Positions 15,993-26,212 of a stretch of DNA of 34,642 bases are shown piece after piece. The translations under genes were made by a program, and so were the position numbers. Source of the DNA: Perlabentimonas sp964490015 (GTDB lineage Bacteria > Bacteroidota > Bacteroidia > Bacteroidales > Tenuifilaceae); NCBI GenBank assembly GCA_964490015.1, contig CAZBBA010000040.1, forward strand, positions 1 to 34,642, in the 5' to 3' direction. The first letter of the stretch is position 1, and each line of letters begins with the position of its first letter. Below the pieces are notes generated by a model. That model made no database searches. It saw only the letters and a list, made by a program, of their open reading frames with translations, and was not told the origin of the DNA.

Positions 15993-17393
15993 TTAAACGG
16001 GTAGCTCAACACGCACGAGTGTGCCATTGTTTTCTTCAGATTCAAACGTTATATCGCCCTGATGTTCCTTAATAATCCGGTAAGTGATGGAGAGCCCTAG
16101 GCCAGTGCCTTTTCCTGGATCCTTAGTGGTGAAGAAGGGCTCGGTAATCCGGCCAATATTTTCCTGGAGTATTCCTTTTCCGCTATCGTGAATCTCAACC
16201 AAAATTTTGCCCTTCTTATTAAGCAACGTGGTTTTGATTCTTATTGTTCCTTTGTTGTCAATTGCCTGCAACGAGTTGGTGAGGATGTTAAGAAATGCAT
16301 GGTGCAGGTTTGCCACTTTACCCTTTACGTTTGGGATGTTTGTTTCGTACTCCTTCATTATATCTACCCTATCGAAAATTTGATTGTTGAGCATTATCAG
16401 GCAGTTGTCGATAATGGAGTGGATACAGCAATCCTTGCTTGACTCGTTGTTATTCTGGCTAAACTGGTTGAGGCTATTCACTATGTTCGATATCCTTTCG
16501 ACACCTGTCGTAATACTGGTGAGTAGTACCGATGCCTCCTGGAATTGAGGGTCGGGCTTAGTTTTAAAATACTTTTCTAGCCTAAGGTAAGCCCCCATTA
16601 TAAAGTTAAGGGGGTTGTTTATTTCGTGGGCAACACCAGCAGTTAGCGTTCCCAGCGAGGCCATCTTCTCCGCTTGCAACAGATGCGATTGAGTTTCCTT
16701 TAGGTGCTGAAGGGTAGCTCTAAGCTCCGAGTTCTGGTTTATGATGATGTTGTTCTTGTCGTAAAGTTCGTCGTTGGCAGCTCGTAGCTCCTCTATAGCG
16801 GCGTTCAGATCATGCGTTTTTTCTTGCACCAACCTTTCCAGATTATCCCTGTGATTTTTTATATCCTCGTGCAGCTTGGCATTCTGGATGGCAACGGCTA
16901 GCTGGTTTGCAATGGCCTGCCCAATCTCAATCTCATGCTCAGTGTATTTTCTGGAGCTGTTGCAAGTTCCTAGGATAAGTACACCAAGCACCTCATCCTT
17001 TAGAATAAATGGGAGGAATACCAAGCTGCGTAGGTTCCGCATCTCCACAATGCTTCTTTCTGAGGGTGATAGACTGGCGGTTTGGGTGTCGTCGACAAGG
17101 TGGAATTTATGCGTTTCAATAGTGGCCTTAATGTGTGGATGATCCTCGATGGCGGCTATTCGCACCTCGCGTGGGATACCCGGGGGTAGTGGAGGCGTGG
17201 TAGCCCCGAGGTGCACCTCCGTGTCGCTTTGGAGCAGGTAAAGTGCTGCCGATTCAATGGAAAGTAGCTCCGACATCCCATCGCTGATAACCTGCAAAAC
17301 ATCCTCAAGTACAAGCGTACTTATAATGCTCTGATTAATCTTGATAAGAATGTTGAGCTCAAGAACACTTTCGGGTATGATATGCCTGCTCAT
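15993..17393 (-). CDS. Cytoplasmic GAF-domain histidine kinase
   Basis: A 466-residue soluble kinase without membrane segments. A GAF domain spans about 12-172 (LEDVLQVISDGMSELL, LRSLVFLPFILKDEVLGVLIL). A long coiled coil follows (about 173-243, with EELRAANDELYDK). HisKA carries His256 in GVAHEINNPLNF, and the ATPase domain has HHAFLNILTNSLQAI (N box), DSGKGI and GKGTGLGLS. The HEINNP box and the FFTTK motif place it near NtrB-like kinases that often feed sigma54 activators. No response regulator is adjacent. It resembles the C-terminal half of the PAS kinase at 29075-31282, so the two are likely paralogues, and the NtrC-type regulator of that cluster could be shared (speculative). Confidence 0.9.
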   Translation of the reverse strand: MSRHIIPESVLELNILIKINQSIISTLVLEDVLQVISDGMSELLSIESAALYLLQSDTEVHLGATTPPLPPGIPREVRIAAIEDHPHIKATIETHKFHLVDDTQTASLSPSERSIVEMRNLRSLVFLPFILKDEVLGVLILGTCNSSRKYTEHEIEIGQAIANQLAVAIQNAKLHEDIKNHRDNLERLVQEKTHDLNAAIEELRAANDELYDKNNIIINQNSELRATLQHLKETQSHLLQAEKMASLGTLTAGVAHEINNPLNFIMGAYLRLEKYFKTKPDPQFQEASVLLTSITTGVERISNIVNSLNQFSQNNNESSKDCCIHSIIDNCLIMLNNQIFDRVDIMKEYETNIPNVKGKVANLHHAFLNILTNSLQAIDNKGTIRIKTTLLNKKGKILVEIHDSGKGILQENIGRITEPFFTTKDPGKGTGLGLSITYRIIKEHQGDITFESEENNGTLVRVELPV

Positions 17394-17574
17394 TAATCCT
17401 GGCCATTTATTCTTACCAAGTTAGGGAATTATTTTATATACCATACCAACTATTTATCAGGTTTTGGATTTTTTGCTGATTTTTTTGATGCCTTAGGGTT
17501 GTAGCTACATGCTGGTGGTAAACTACAAATTGATGAGTTGTATATGCAAATGCGGTTGTATCTACTTTATTACC

Positions 17575-17763
17575 TTACATATACTTTCGAAGCTGATATT
17601 TTTGCGCAATCATATTTCTTTTTTCCACGCCAAGGGAGTTCATGTAGCCTTTCCATCCAGGGCAAAAGTTGATGTGCCACCGCCAGAAACGGCCAGCAAA
17701 TGATTTGGGTTTTGCGTCGTACTTTGCCCGCATGGGGCAAACCTCACAGTTATGTTCTGCCAT
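17575..17763 (-). CDS. Small Cys-containing conserved protein of unknown function
   Basis: A 62-residue protein: MAEHNCEVCPMRAKYDAKP, then SFAGRFWRWHINFCPGWKGY and a charged C terminus ending QLRKYM. Cys6, Cys9 and Cys34 with His30 could bind a metal (inference). The Trp/Phe-rich centre looks constrained rather than random, and I recall similar small proteins in Bacteroidota, but no named family. There is no signal peptide. It sits alone between the GAF kinase gene and the alpha-2-macroglobulin terminator. Confidence 0.65.
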   Translation of the reverse strand: MAEHNCEVCPMRAKYDAKPKSFAGRFWRWHINFCPGWKGYMNSLGVEKRNMIAQKYQLRKYM

Positions 17764-17891
17764 TTTATAGGGTTTTTAGGGTGAATGCAGATTTAATATA
17801 TCTGTCTGAAAACTAGGACAAGTTACTAATCTTTGAGTCACAATATCACTTCTGTAAGATTATTTTGCAGTTAAGTCACTTTTGACGAAAG

Positions 17892-17928
17892 CAAAACAGG
17901 TCGTATTTTATGAATACCACCTGTTTTG
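17892..17928 (-). terminator. Rho-independent terminator of the alpha-2-macroglobulin gene
   Basis: CAAAACAGGT (17892-17901) pairs with ACCTGTTTTG (17919-17928), and GTATT with AATAC inside, separated by one C-C mismatch and a 5-base loop. It lies 27 bases past the minus-strand stop at 17955; T runs are inside and just after the stem. Confidence 0.7.
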
Positions 17929-17954
17929 AATTTCTATAACATAATACTTGGTTG

Positions 17955-20900
17955 CTATTGAAGGCTAACCTCAACCCATTTGCCCGATCGGCGGGCATTA
18001 ATTGAGTTGTCGTACATGGCTTCGCACGACACGCCTGGCATGTAGTACTTACCCTCGTACGCAGCGTTAAACCTTATTTTAAACGATTTGGCTTGCCCTC
18101 GGGCAAGGTTAAAGTAGGTGTAAACCCTGTCGTCGCGTATATCCTGGTAGTCGAATGGCGATGAGCGTAACGAGGCGTTTTGCCCTTCGTCCAATCGACT
18201 GGTGCGGATTTCCCAACCCGAGGGAACAATTGTTGAGAGGATCAGCTGCTCCAGATCGCCTCCCGTACCCGGATTATAAACTCGCACCTCGCTGTAGAAA
18301 TCGGTGCCCTGCGAAATCTTATCGGGTGTAATAGCCGCTCCATTCATTAGGAAATACTTTACCTCAAGCTGCAAGTTATTGCTTTGATCCACCTCGTACC
18401 CGCCAACCGGTATCCCCATTGTTATAAGCCGAGCGTAGAGGATCCCATTTCCATTATTCTTCACCTCAACTTTCCCCGAACCGGTTTGATTTTGATCAAA
18501 CGGAACTTGCAGCACGGCTTGTTTTGAGCGAAAGTTGGTGGCTTTTTTTCCGTGGATGGCCACATCGGCATTAACCCCTTCGGCCGATTTGCTAACATCG
18601 GCAAACTTGGCGAAGCTTTGAAGGCTAAACGAAATCTCCTGGGTGCTCATCCAGTGATTTGAGCTAAGCCTTTTCGATAGCTGGTTGAGAAGCGGGAATG
18701 CCTTGTCGAAATCGCCAAGCAGGATAAGCGTTTCGGTAATCATGGCCAAATCTCTATACTGCGAGCCGTAGGTGTACGACTGTTCGCGATAATCTTTAAC
18801 CTCGGCGGGAATGCCATTTACAAGCGATCGGGCTGCCTCGGGGTTGCCGGCTAGGGCATAAGCGGCTGCTAATCGCCACTTGGCTGCAACCCCTAAATTT
18901 GCGCTTTCGCGTAGGCGGTTCATGGCTCCCATGTCGGCCGATTTGGCCAGCGCCAGCGTGTAAAGCCGATAGGCTTGCATCAGGTCGTTGTTGTAGTACC
19001 TGTTTTGCTGATTAGGCGACCAGCTCTGCGCAACGCGCAGGGTGCTGCGTTTCCATCCATCGAGAACTGTCGATGAAACAGAGTAACCCATCTTTTGCGC
19101 CTCAAGCATAAAGTGCCCTGCGTATATGCTGCCCCACTCGTCGGGGTACGAGCCACCCGGCCACAGCGACAGGCCACCATCGGGGGTCGCAAAATTTCTC
19201 ATTGCGCCTAGAGCTGCCCGCACATTCTGCTCGGCGGTTTGTTTGGTGTTTGCATCTACCTCGGCTAATTTGCTGATAAAAAGTTGAGGGAATGCTTTTG
19301 ATGTGGTTTGCTCGAGGCATCCATGTGGGTAACCCATCAGATACCAAAGCCTGTCGCCGAGGTTGATGGGAGGCATGGTGCTTAGCTCAATTTTGGCCGT
19401 ATTGGTTCCGGGCATACCAAAGGCAGTGTAGCTAGTCGTCCATCGCTCACCCGTTTTTAGGGTAGTATCCACAACCATTGTCATGGGTGGGTTGGGGTTA
19501 CGGACGTTGAGCTCAATCTCGTGTGATGCTTTTTCCTTGCCGCTCTCAGCAATCACTTTCAGTTTTCCTACACCTAGCCGCGAGGCAACCTTAATGTTGA
19601 ATCGTATAACCTGATCGCCCACATTATCGAACTTTAGGGTTTGCTCTTTACCTCCTTGGATATTGAGCAGGTCATTGGTCTCAACCCGAACTTTTACCTG
19701 CTTCACATTCTGATCCATTGCAAAAACGGTAACAGGTAGCACAACCTCCTCCTCGGGGCCAAGCACACGGGGTAGGGTTGCCAAAACCATTAGGGGTTTT
19801 CGAACCGGTACCGTTTTTTCGTCGGAACCGTATGCACCGTCCTTGGCCGCAACGGCCATTAAACGAACGGAACCAACGTAGTTGGGCATGGTGAAGTCGA
19901 TGCGTTTGCTCTTTCCCTTTTCCACCTCAAATGGGCCAAAGTATCTTACCACAGGTTTAAATCGATTAGCGGTTTGATCGCCCGAGGCAGTGGCCTCATC
20001 GTCACCACCAATGGAGATAATTCGCTGCATTTTGCCAGCCGAAGCCCCCATTACCAGCTCGTAAAGATCCCACGTGCGAACGCCAAGCGCCTCGCGGGCG
20101 TAAAAGTTCTTCCAGGGATCGGGAGTGCGGAATCGGGTCAAATCGAGTAGCCCATCGTCAACCATAGCCAAAGTAAATGCCATGGCTTTGCCATCTTTTT
20201 CTGTAACGTTTATCGATACCTTTTGCTCAGGCTCAATTACATCGGGCATGGCGATTACAGGTGTAAGATGGGTTTGGGGATTCTCAACCCCAATGGGCGT
20301 AATTCCATACATCCTAATGGGTAAATCGTTGGCGGTTTGTCCATGAGGTTGTATAAGCATGGCGCTGATAAATACATTTGGTGCCATATCGGCCGAGGCC
20401 AGGAACGTGAACTGGGTTTCGCCCGCCTTGGCATTTATCCAATGACTTTGCAGCACTTTTATTCCATTTTCGATGGTGAGGAATATTTTGCCGCCCTCGG
20501 GGCTGGGGATTGTTGCTGTTACCTTTTCGCCCACATTGTAGCGTTCCTTGTCGGTGGCAAAAACAAGCATTGTGCTGGCCTCGGGTGTTGACTTGCGATC
20601 GCGCGAAACCCACCCTGGCCAATCGAAGTAAACTATTGTGCCGGCTGCGTGTCCACCTTCATCATCGGAAACCCTGATTAGGAATCGACCCCACTCGGGG
20701 TTGTTGATTCTGAGGTTATACTTGGCTTCGCCTTTAGTGTTAGTGGTTACGGTTCCCTTACTTACCGGACGATTGTAGCTGCTCGACACGTAGTTCGACA
20801 GATCCTCGCTGCCCCTGTGCCACCACCAGCGCCAATCGATTTTGTACACATCAACATTGAGTTTCTGGTTTGATATGGGTTTCCCCTGCGAGCTAATAAG

Positions 20901-23531
20901 CACTATGTCTACCACGTGCGTGGTATCGGTAAGGTAAGTTCTGCGGTAACTCTTCGATTCGGGCATCTTTACCCCAACAAAGTTGTGGTATGGGAAGTAG
21001 GGTATTGTGAACCTGTCGATGCTGAAAGCGCCGCCCTCCTCGAAAACGCGAGCAGTGAAGTTGGCGTTCAGCTTGCCAGGCGCAGAGGTGCGCACGTTGA
21101 TATTGGGCGAGAAATTTACCTCACCCTTCTCGTCTAATCGACCCTCGAAAACGGTTTGCTCCTCGGCGTAAAAAGTGCGCGCTGGATCGTCGAAGGTGTA
21201 CCCCTTGTACCCATCGAATGTGGTTGTGGCTTGGGTTAGAATAGCATCAACCTGAACTTTCAGATTGCGCGCTGGAGCGCCATGAAGCCAGGCTGATGTG
21301 AACTTAACCGGGCTTACATCGCCATAACGAAGGGCTTCTTCATCAATGTTGAAGTTAATTTTTAGCCTGTTGGGCATAATGGTTTCCACCTTAAAGGTTT
21401 GGCTAAACGATACGCCACCCACTTTTACAGTAGCCGAGTAGTTTCCTGTTGGTGCGTCCTTGTCGGTTGCAACGGGGAACGCGTACATTCCGCTCACGGA
21501 AGTAGTTGCTACAGTTCGGTAGATTTGTTGACCCCTTGAATCGTTTAGTTCAAAGGTAACCGGATGGTTTGGGGGAAGCGTTTTGCCCTTATCCTCAATA
21601 ATAAACGAAACGAAAAGGGTGTCGCCCGGACGCCAAACCCCACGCTCGCCGTAAATAAATCCTTTAAGCCCTTTTTGAACTGCCACACCCGACACATCGA
21701 ATGCGCTGAGCGAAAGTGCCGAGCCATTGTCGAGTTTTAGATAGCCCCGCTGATTGCCGCTCTTGGCTATGGCGATAAATGGTTTTTGCTGCTCGGTGAG
21801 CCTAATGTTTGCTATTCCGTTGTTGTCGGTTTTTGAAGTGGCAATTACCTGTTGCTGGTAGTTAAGCAAATCGATATCGATTCCACTTGCAGGCTGTGCA
21901 GTGTTTAAATCGGTAACCACAACCATCAGCGAGCCATCGGTTCCCGACTTGGCAATTATGCCCAGATCGGAAGCAATCACATTTCGGCGAACGGATTTTC
22001 CCTGGTAGTAGGAGGTGTGACATGGGTTTTCGCGTTCGCGCCAATCGTAGTATTCGTAGTCGTAATCATCGTCGTAGTAGTAGGTTTGGGGCACATCGTC
22101 GGAGGCCGAGTAGCGCTCATCTATCATGGTAATGGGTTGATTGGCCTCGGAGCCGTTGCAGTTATATGTAGAGTACTCCTTGCGGAAATTGATGTTGATT
22201 TGATAAATGGCGCCCGGTTCGGTTTTGATTAGTTCTGCCATGTCGATGTGGAATGTATTCCATCGGGCAAAATCGGTTTGCCCCGATTGGTCGAGCATAA
22301 CGGTTTTGCGGAGTAGTAGCCGTCCTACACGCCTAATTTCGGAACTCTGGTCGAGCCTATTCACCTGAAGGAACTGAGCGATATTCTGCTCAAATATTCT
22401 AACCACGCTAACATCAACAGCCTTAAGGCTAACCGCTTGGAATGGGAAAAGCAATCCGCTTGAAGTGGGCATGATGACTCCCTGACCAACCAGCCTAACC
22501 TGAGGCTTTACAACCTCGAATAAAACTGCTAAAGATGAGCTCTGCTCGAGTCTTTGCCTGTTGATGTTGCGAATACCCTCGGCGATATCGAAGTTGTACG
22601 ATCCTGCAAGCCGGGCAGTGGGGTAAATCTTGATGATATTGCCCTCAATTATAACCCTTAAATCGGATACACCGTTTGCGCGAACCATGCCCCGCATATT
22701 CTGCGAAGGATCCACAGGTTCAGAGAATCTTACCTCTACATACTGTTCGGGCGACTGCACCACGTTGTGCGAAAGAATTCTGAATACACCTTTGGGCGGA
22801 ACCTCAGTTTCGATAGTTTCAGTGAATTCAACCCCAATTGATTTTCCCGTAGCGGAGATAATAACCATTTCGGTGTTGTCGGTTTGGGTCACGCCTTCAA
22901 CCCAAAAGTTGTGGGAGCGCCCATCGCCCGATGAGTTCCAGCTCACCTCCAGCAACTTCCCGTTCTGCGTGGCTTTAATGGTTTCCTTAATCAGGTTTGT
23001 TTCGGCAAAATCGGCAGTAAGCACAACGCCACCAATTCGTCTGTCTGGACGTGACGCTTCGCTGTAGAACTCAATTCCAGCAACTCGAACCTCCATGGCC
23101 TGCTTTATGGTTCGGAGGTTGAAGGTGAAGGTTTTATAATCGGCTAGTATATTGTCGAAAACTCTATCGAGGTTAACGGTAACCTGGTACTCCGAGTCGC
23201 CTTTAAGCGGTGCACTTGGTCGGAGTTCTAGGGTTCGTTCATCGGCCCAGGTGAGTAACCCCTTTATCGATGGTTTTACCCGAATTAGGCGCGAGTCGGC
23301 CTCCTTGCCAACCATGTTGCTTTCGGCAACATTGGTGGCAAACATCACGCGAATAACATCCCTGGTGGAGATTGCCCCCGATGAGAAGGTTGTGATGAAA
23401 GCGCTATAGTCTTTCGCTTGAGCCCCTGTTTCTTTGCTGGCTCTGTAGCCAATTACGTAGAAAAAAATGGCTGCTCCAACTACCAGCACCGATAGCGTGA
23501 GGAGTGCTGCAAAAAATATCTTTTTGTTCAT
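17955..23531 (-). CDS. Bacterial alpha-2-macroglobulin with intact thioester
   Basis: A 1858-residue periplasmic protein, held by one N-terminal helix (about 5-29); there is no lipobox. The first 600 residues are Ig-like MG-type domains, followed by carboxypeptidase-like and MG2-type repeats (GERGVWRPGDTLFVSF near 635) and the central A2M domain. The thioester motif CLEQ is complete (Cys1405 to Gln1408, in YPHGCLEQTT), followed by the alpha-helical thioester domain (LSLWPGG) and a C-terminal receptor-like domain. Such proteins trap attacking proteases and link to them covalently. A Tyr/Asp-rich segment (about 482-497) lies between cysteines. It follows pbpC by 212 bases on the same strand, the usual pairing; a possible own promoter (TATCTTAG with TTTTG 20 bases before) lies in that gap. 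Confidence 0.95.
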   Translation of the reverse strand: MNKKIFFAALLTLSVLVVGAAIFFYVIGYRASKETGAQAKDYSAFITTFSSGAISTRDVIRVMFATNVAESNMVGKEADSRLIRVKPSIKGLLTWADERTLELRPSAPLKGDSEYQVTVNLDRVFDNILADYKTFTFNLRTIKQAMEVRVAGIEFYSEASRPDRRIGGVVLTADFAETNLIKETIKATQNGKLLEVSWNSSGDGRSHNFWVEGVTQTDNTEMVIISATGKSIGVEFTETIETEVPPKGVFRILSHNVVQSPEQYVEVRFSEPVDPSQNMRGMVRANGVSDLRVIIEGNIIKIYPTARLAGSYNFDIAEGIRNINRQRLEQSSSLAVLFEVVKPQVRLVGQGVIMPTSSGLLFPFQAVSLKAVDVSVVRIFEQNIAQFLQVNRLDQSSEIRRVGRLLLRKTVMLDQSGQTDFARWNTFHIDMAELIKTEPGAIYQININFRKEYSTYNCNGSEANQPITMIDERYSASDDVPQTYYYDDDYDYEYYDWRERENPCHTSYYQGKSVRRNVIASDLGIIAKSGTDGSLMVVVTDLNTAQPASGIDIDLLNYQQQVIATSKTDNNGIANIRLTEQQKPFIAIAKSGNQRGYLKLDNGSALSLSAFDVSGVAVQKGLKGFIYGERGVWRPGDTLFVSFIIEDKGKTLPPNHPVTFELNDSRGQQIYRTVATTSVSGMYAFPVATDKDAPTGNYSATVKVGGVSFSQTFKVETIMPNRLKINFNIDEEALRYGDVSPVKFTSAWLHGAPARNLKVQVDAILTQATTTFDGYKGYTFDDPARTFYAEEQTVFEGRLDEKGEVNFSPNINVRTSAPGKLNANFTARVFEEGGAFSIDRFTIPYFPYHNFVGVKMPESKSYRRTYLTDTTHVVDIVLISSQGKPISNQKLNVDVYKIDWRWWWHRGSEDLSNYVSSSYNRPVSKGTVTTNTKGEAKYNLRINNPEWGRFLIRVSDDEGGHAAGTIVYFDWPGWVSRDRKSTPEASTMLVFATDKERYNVGEKVTATIPSPEGGKIFLTIENGIKVLQSHWINAKAGETQFTFLASADMAPNVFISAMLIQPHGQTANDLPIRMYGITPIGVENPQTHLTPVIAMPDVIEPEQKVSINVTEKDGKAMAFTLAMVDDGLLDLTRFRTPDPWKNFYAREALGVRTWDLYELVMGASAGKMQRIISIGGDDEATASGDQTANRFKPVVRYFGPFEVEKGKSKRIDFTMPNYVGSVRLMAVAAKDGAYGSDEKTVPVRKPLMVLATLPRVLGPEEEVVLPVTVFAMDQNVKQVKVRVETNDLLNIQGGKEQTLKFDNVGDQVIRFNIKVASRLGVGKLKVIAESGKEKASHEIELNVRNPNPPMTMVVDTTLKTGERWTTSYTAFGMPGTNTAKIELSTMPPINLGDRLWYLMGYPHGCLEQTTSKAFPQLFISKLAEVDANTKQTAEQNVRAALGAMRNFATPDGGLSLWPGGSYPDEWGSIYAGHFMLEAQKMGYSVSSTVLDGWKRSTLRVAQSWSPNQQNRYYNNDLMQAYRLYTLALAKSADMGAMNRLRESANLGVAAKWRLAAAYALAGNPEAARSLVNGIPAEVKDYREQSYTYGSQYRDLAMITETLILLGDFDKAFPLLNQLSKRLSSNHWMSTQEISFSLQSFAKFADVSKSAEGVNADVAIHGKKATNFRSKQAVLQVPFDQNQTGSGKVEVKNNGNGILYARLITMGIPVGGYEVDQSNNLQLEVKYFLMNGAAITPDKISQGTDFYSEVRVYNPGTGGDLEQLILSTIVPSGWEIRTSRLDEGQNASLRSSPFDYQDIRDDRVYTYFNLARGQAKSFKIRFNAAYEGKYYMPGVSCEAMYDNSINARRSGKWVEVSLQ

Positions 23532-23746
23532 TATGATAAGGTTTTAGGGTAATAATTATTTTGCGAGGCATCTAAGATAGTGATTTAATGCTTTGCCCTC
23601 AAAACAATTGATAGCTAGAATTTAGTTTGTAGTGAGATTTCTTATATCCCTTAAATCCACAAATTTTAGCAAGCTGTGTTTAGAAGAGAATATTTGAATT
23701 TAAGCGTTAAAACAAGAGCCTTGTAAGAATGAAGTATCTGAAAAGT

Positions 23747-26134
23747 TTACTCAACCCTAAACCTAACGGTTTGCGAGTTACCCATATCATCAACCAGTGT
23801 AAGCAAATAATTCCCTTTACTGGGTTGAAGTGCCATTTTGTGGAAGGTTCGAGTATGCCCCAGGTAGGTTTCGTTTAGATGCCAATAAATAGTAGCATCT
23901 TCCCTGCGATGTACAACCTCGAAAATGGCCTCGGTGGGTGTACCATCCAAATCGCGGGGAAGTTGAATGGCAGTACTCTCAATTCTTGGGTAAATCAGCG
24001 CCATTTGGCTTTGCTCTCTATTGGGCTCACAGCCCGAAAGGAAAGCAGGAAGAGATTGGTAAAACGGGTTCTTGCTTCTGTAAAACCACTCCATGGCCGG
24101 TGGTAATACAAACCACGATTGAGACGCCATCATATCAACACTAACGCATTTGTCGGTAACCCTGTGGGTTTTTGCCTGATTAAGATGGACTAGCCTATGG
24201 TAGGAGCATGCCTCTGTTTCGAGCCCCTTTATGGGTATCCAGATTGAATCGACAGGTGTGCAAATATCCGATGCCCTATGTCCGCTGTGACGGCAAATAG
24301 GTACGTATGCCATATCATCGATGGGTTTCTCGAACCAGCGTGAAGTTGGGAGCAGTGCAAACACATCGAAAAGTATTGGTGCTGCAGCCGAAACACCTGT
24401 TAAATTTGGTCGCCCCTCGCCGCTGGCATTTCCCACCCAAACGGCTACAACGTACTGGGGATTTAAACCAATTGCCCAGGCATCTCGGTGCCCAAAACTG
24501 GTTCCTGTTTTCCATGCCACCGATCGCGACGAGGAGAAGTATTGCCAGCCCGCCAGCTCGTCGGGACGGGCAACCTCCTTCATGGCCTCAAAGCAAAAGT
24601 ATACTGACGAAGCATCGAGCGGTGAGTAGTCCACCAACTCAGATGTTTCAATAGAATTATCACCCTTAACATAACGGGGAGTAATGAAGTTAGTTTTGTG
24701 GTAGCGACTTTGGTTTGGTCTAAAGTCATTTAGAATTCTAGCCATTCCTGCATAAACGCCCGCCAAATCCCAAAGCGTGGCCTCGGCTCCACCAAGAATA
24801 AGCGAAAGACCGTAGTTCTCGGCTGTTCGATTTAATGTCGATACACCCAACTTTTGGAGGATATGCTGGAATCGCTCAACCCCATACTGCTGGAGCATAC
24901 GAACCGCTGGGACATTAAGCGATCGGGCAATTGCCCTTGAGGCTGGAATGGCTCCATCGTAGTCGGGATTGAAGTTTTTTGGCGAGTAACCGCCAATTTG
25001 CGTTGGAATGTCGGGGATTAGCGTGTTTGGAAGAATTAACCCATCGTGAAGCATGGCCGCGAATAGGAAGGGTTTAAGAATACTTCCGGTACTACGGGGC
25101 GATGTAATTATATCAACATGATTACCAAAGTTAGAACCCGATGTGTTCCCAACGTATGCAAGCGTAGTGTTGGTTTTAATATCTAAAACTAAAACCGCAG
25201 CATTATGCACTTGATTACCAGCCAACCGTTGGTGATGATTGCTCACTATTTGGTTAACCCGCTGCTGCAATTCAATATCGATTGTTGTTTCAATAATCTC
25301 TCCAGCTTTGCCATCGGCAATGGCTCGGGTAAGCAGATGGGGTGTTAGCTGCGGAAGTGGTTTGGGCTCGCTAGGCAAAGACTCAAGCAGCGAAAGCTGA
25401 TAGGTTAGGCTGTCCAAATCGCCACAGGCAAGTAGCCTTTTTAGTAGGCGATCTCTTTTGGCTCGCAGAATATCGGCATTTCGCCCTGGAAAAACCAGCG
25501 ATGGTGAGTTGGGTAGCACAGCCAGTGCAGCGGATTCGGCCCAGCTTAGCTCACTAGCCGATCGGTTGTAGTAACGCCAGGCTGCTGCATCTAATCCCAC
25601 TACGTTGCCCCCAAAAGGGGCATTGGAGGCGTAAAGTTTTAAAATCTCTTTTTTGCTAGTTGTTACCTCTAACCTAAGCGCAAGGATTGCTTCGACCATC
25701 TTTTCGGTTAGTGTTCTGGGCTTGTCCTCCCGGTATAGCCGTATTACCTGCTGCGTTATAGTGCTTCCTCCCTGGATAAAGCATTTGGCCTTTAGGTTGT
25801 TCCATGCTGCACGGGCAATGGCCATGGGGTTTATTCCGGGGTGATAGTAAAATTTTCGATCCTCGAACTCAACTATGCATCTTTCAAACTTTGAGGGGAC
25901 ACTTGACGATGCAGGAAACCGAAATTGTTCATCGGCAGCAATGGACGCAATAAGCAAACTACAATTACTCGATAGAATTACGGTGCTTGCTGGTTTGTTG
26001 AAGTTTGGGGAAGGTAAAAGTAGAAATACAATAAAAAGGAGCAGAGTAGATGTAACTATAGCAAGTGCTTTTCTACTAGTCCAAAAAACAGAAAACCATC
26101 TCTCTAAAAGCAATCCAAAAACTCTAATCCCCAT
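23747..26134 (-). CDS. pbpC: Penicillin-binding protein 1C (PbpC)
   Basis: A 795-residue bifunctional peptidoglycan synthase from ATG 26134. One anchor helix is at about 24-42. The GT51 glycosyltransferase shows FEDRKFYYHPG (catalytic Glu91) and GGSTITQQVIRL. The transpeptidase shows SILK (Ser351, Lys354), SLN (405-407) and KTG (542-544), all intact. CRHSGH and a BiPBP_C-type beta domain (about 700-795) end the protein, which defines class 1C. A TTG 36 bases upstream (26170) extends the frame, but the ATG gives the normal short cytoplasmic tail. PbpC next to alpha-2-macroglobulin is a known partnership, thought to repair wall damage while the macroglobulin blocks proteases. Confidence 0.93.
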   Translation of the reverse strand: MGIRVFGLLLERWFSVFWTSRKALAIVTSTLLLFIVFLLLPSPNFNKPASTVILSSNCSLLIASIAADEQFRFPASSSVPSKFERCIVEFEDRKFYYHPGINPMAIARAAWNNLKAKCFIQGGSTITQQVIRLYREDKPRTLTEKMVEAILALRLEVTTSKKEILKLYASNAPFGGNVVGLDAAAWRYYNRSASELSWAESAALAVLPNSPSLVFPGRNADILRAKRDRLLKRLLACGDLDSLTYQLSLLESLPSEPKPLPQLTPHLLTRAIADGKAGEIIETTIDIELQQRVNQIVSNHHQRLAGNQVHNAAVLVLDIKTNTTLAYVGNTSGSNFGNHVDIITSPRSTGSILKPFLFAAMLHDGLILPNTLIPDIPTQIGGYSPKNFNPDYDGAIPASRAIARSLNVPAVRMLQQYGVERFQHILQKLGVSTLNRTAENYGLSLILGGAEATLWDLAGVYAGMARILNDFRPNQSRYHKTNFITPRYVKGDNSIETSELVDYSPLDASSVYFCFEAMKEVARPDELAGWQYFSSSRSVAWKTGTSFGHRDAWAIGLNPQYVVAVWVGNASGEGRPNLTGVSAAAPILFDVFALLPTSRWFEKPIDDMAYVPICRHSGHRASDICTPVDSIWIPIKGLETEACSYHRLVHLNQAKTHRVTDKCVSVDMMASQSWFVLPPAMEWFYRSKNPFYQSLPAFLSGCEPNREQSQMALIYPRIESTAIQLPRDLDGTPTEAIFEVVHRREDATIYWHLNETYLGHTRTFHKMALQPSKGNYLLTLVDDMGNSQTVRFRVE

Positions 26135-26212
26135 TCCTTGTGGTAATATTTGCAGTAAAGATAGTTTCAAATGGGAAATTGACGGGAATTCTATTCAACA
26201 AATTATTTATCC

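Noticed and set aside
26135..26170. Longer PbpC start at TTG 26170
   Set aside because: The TTG adds 12 residues without a ribosome site; the internal ATG gives the usual short tail before the anchor helix.
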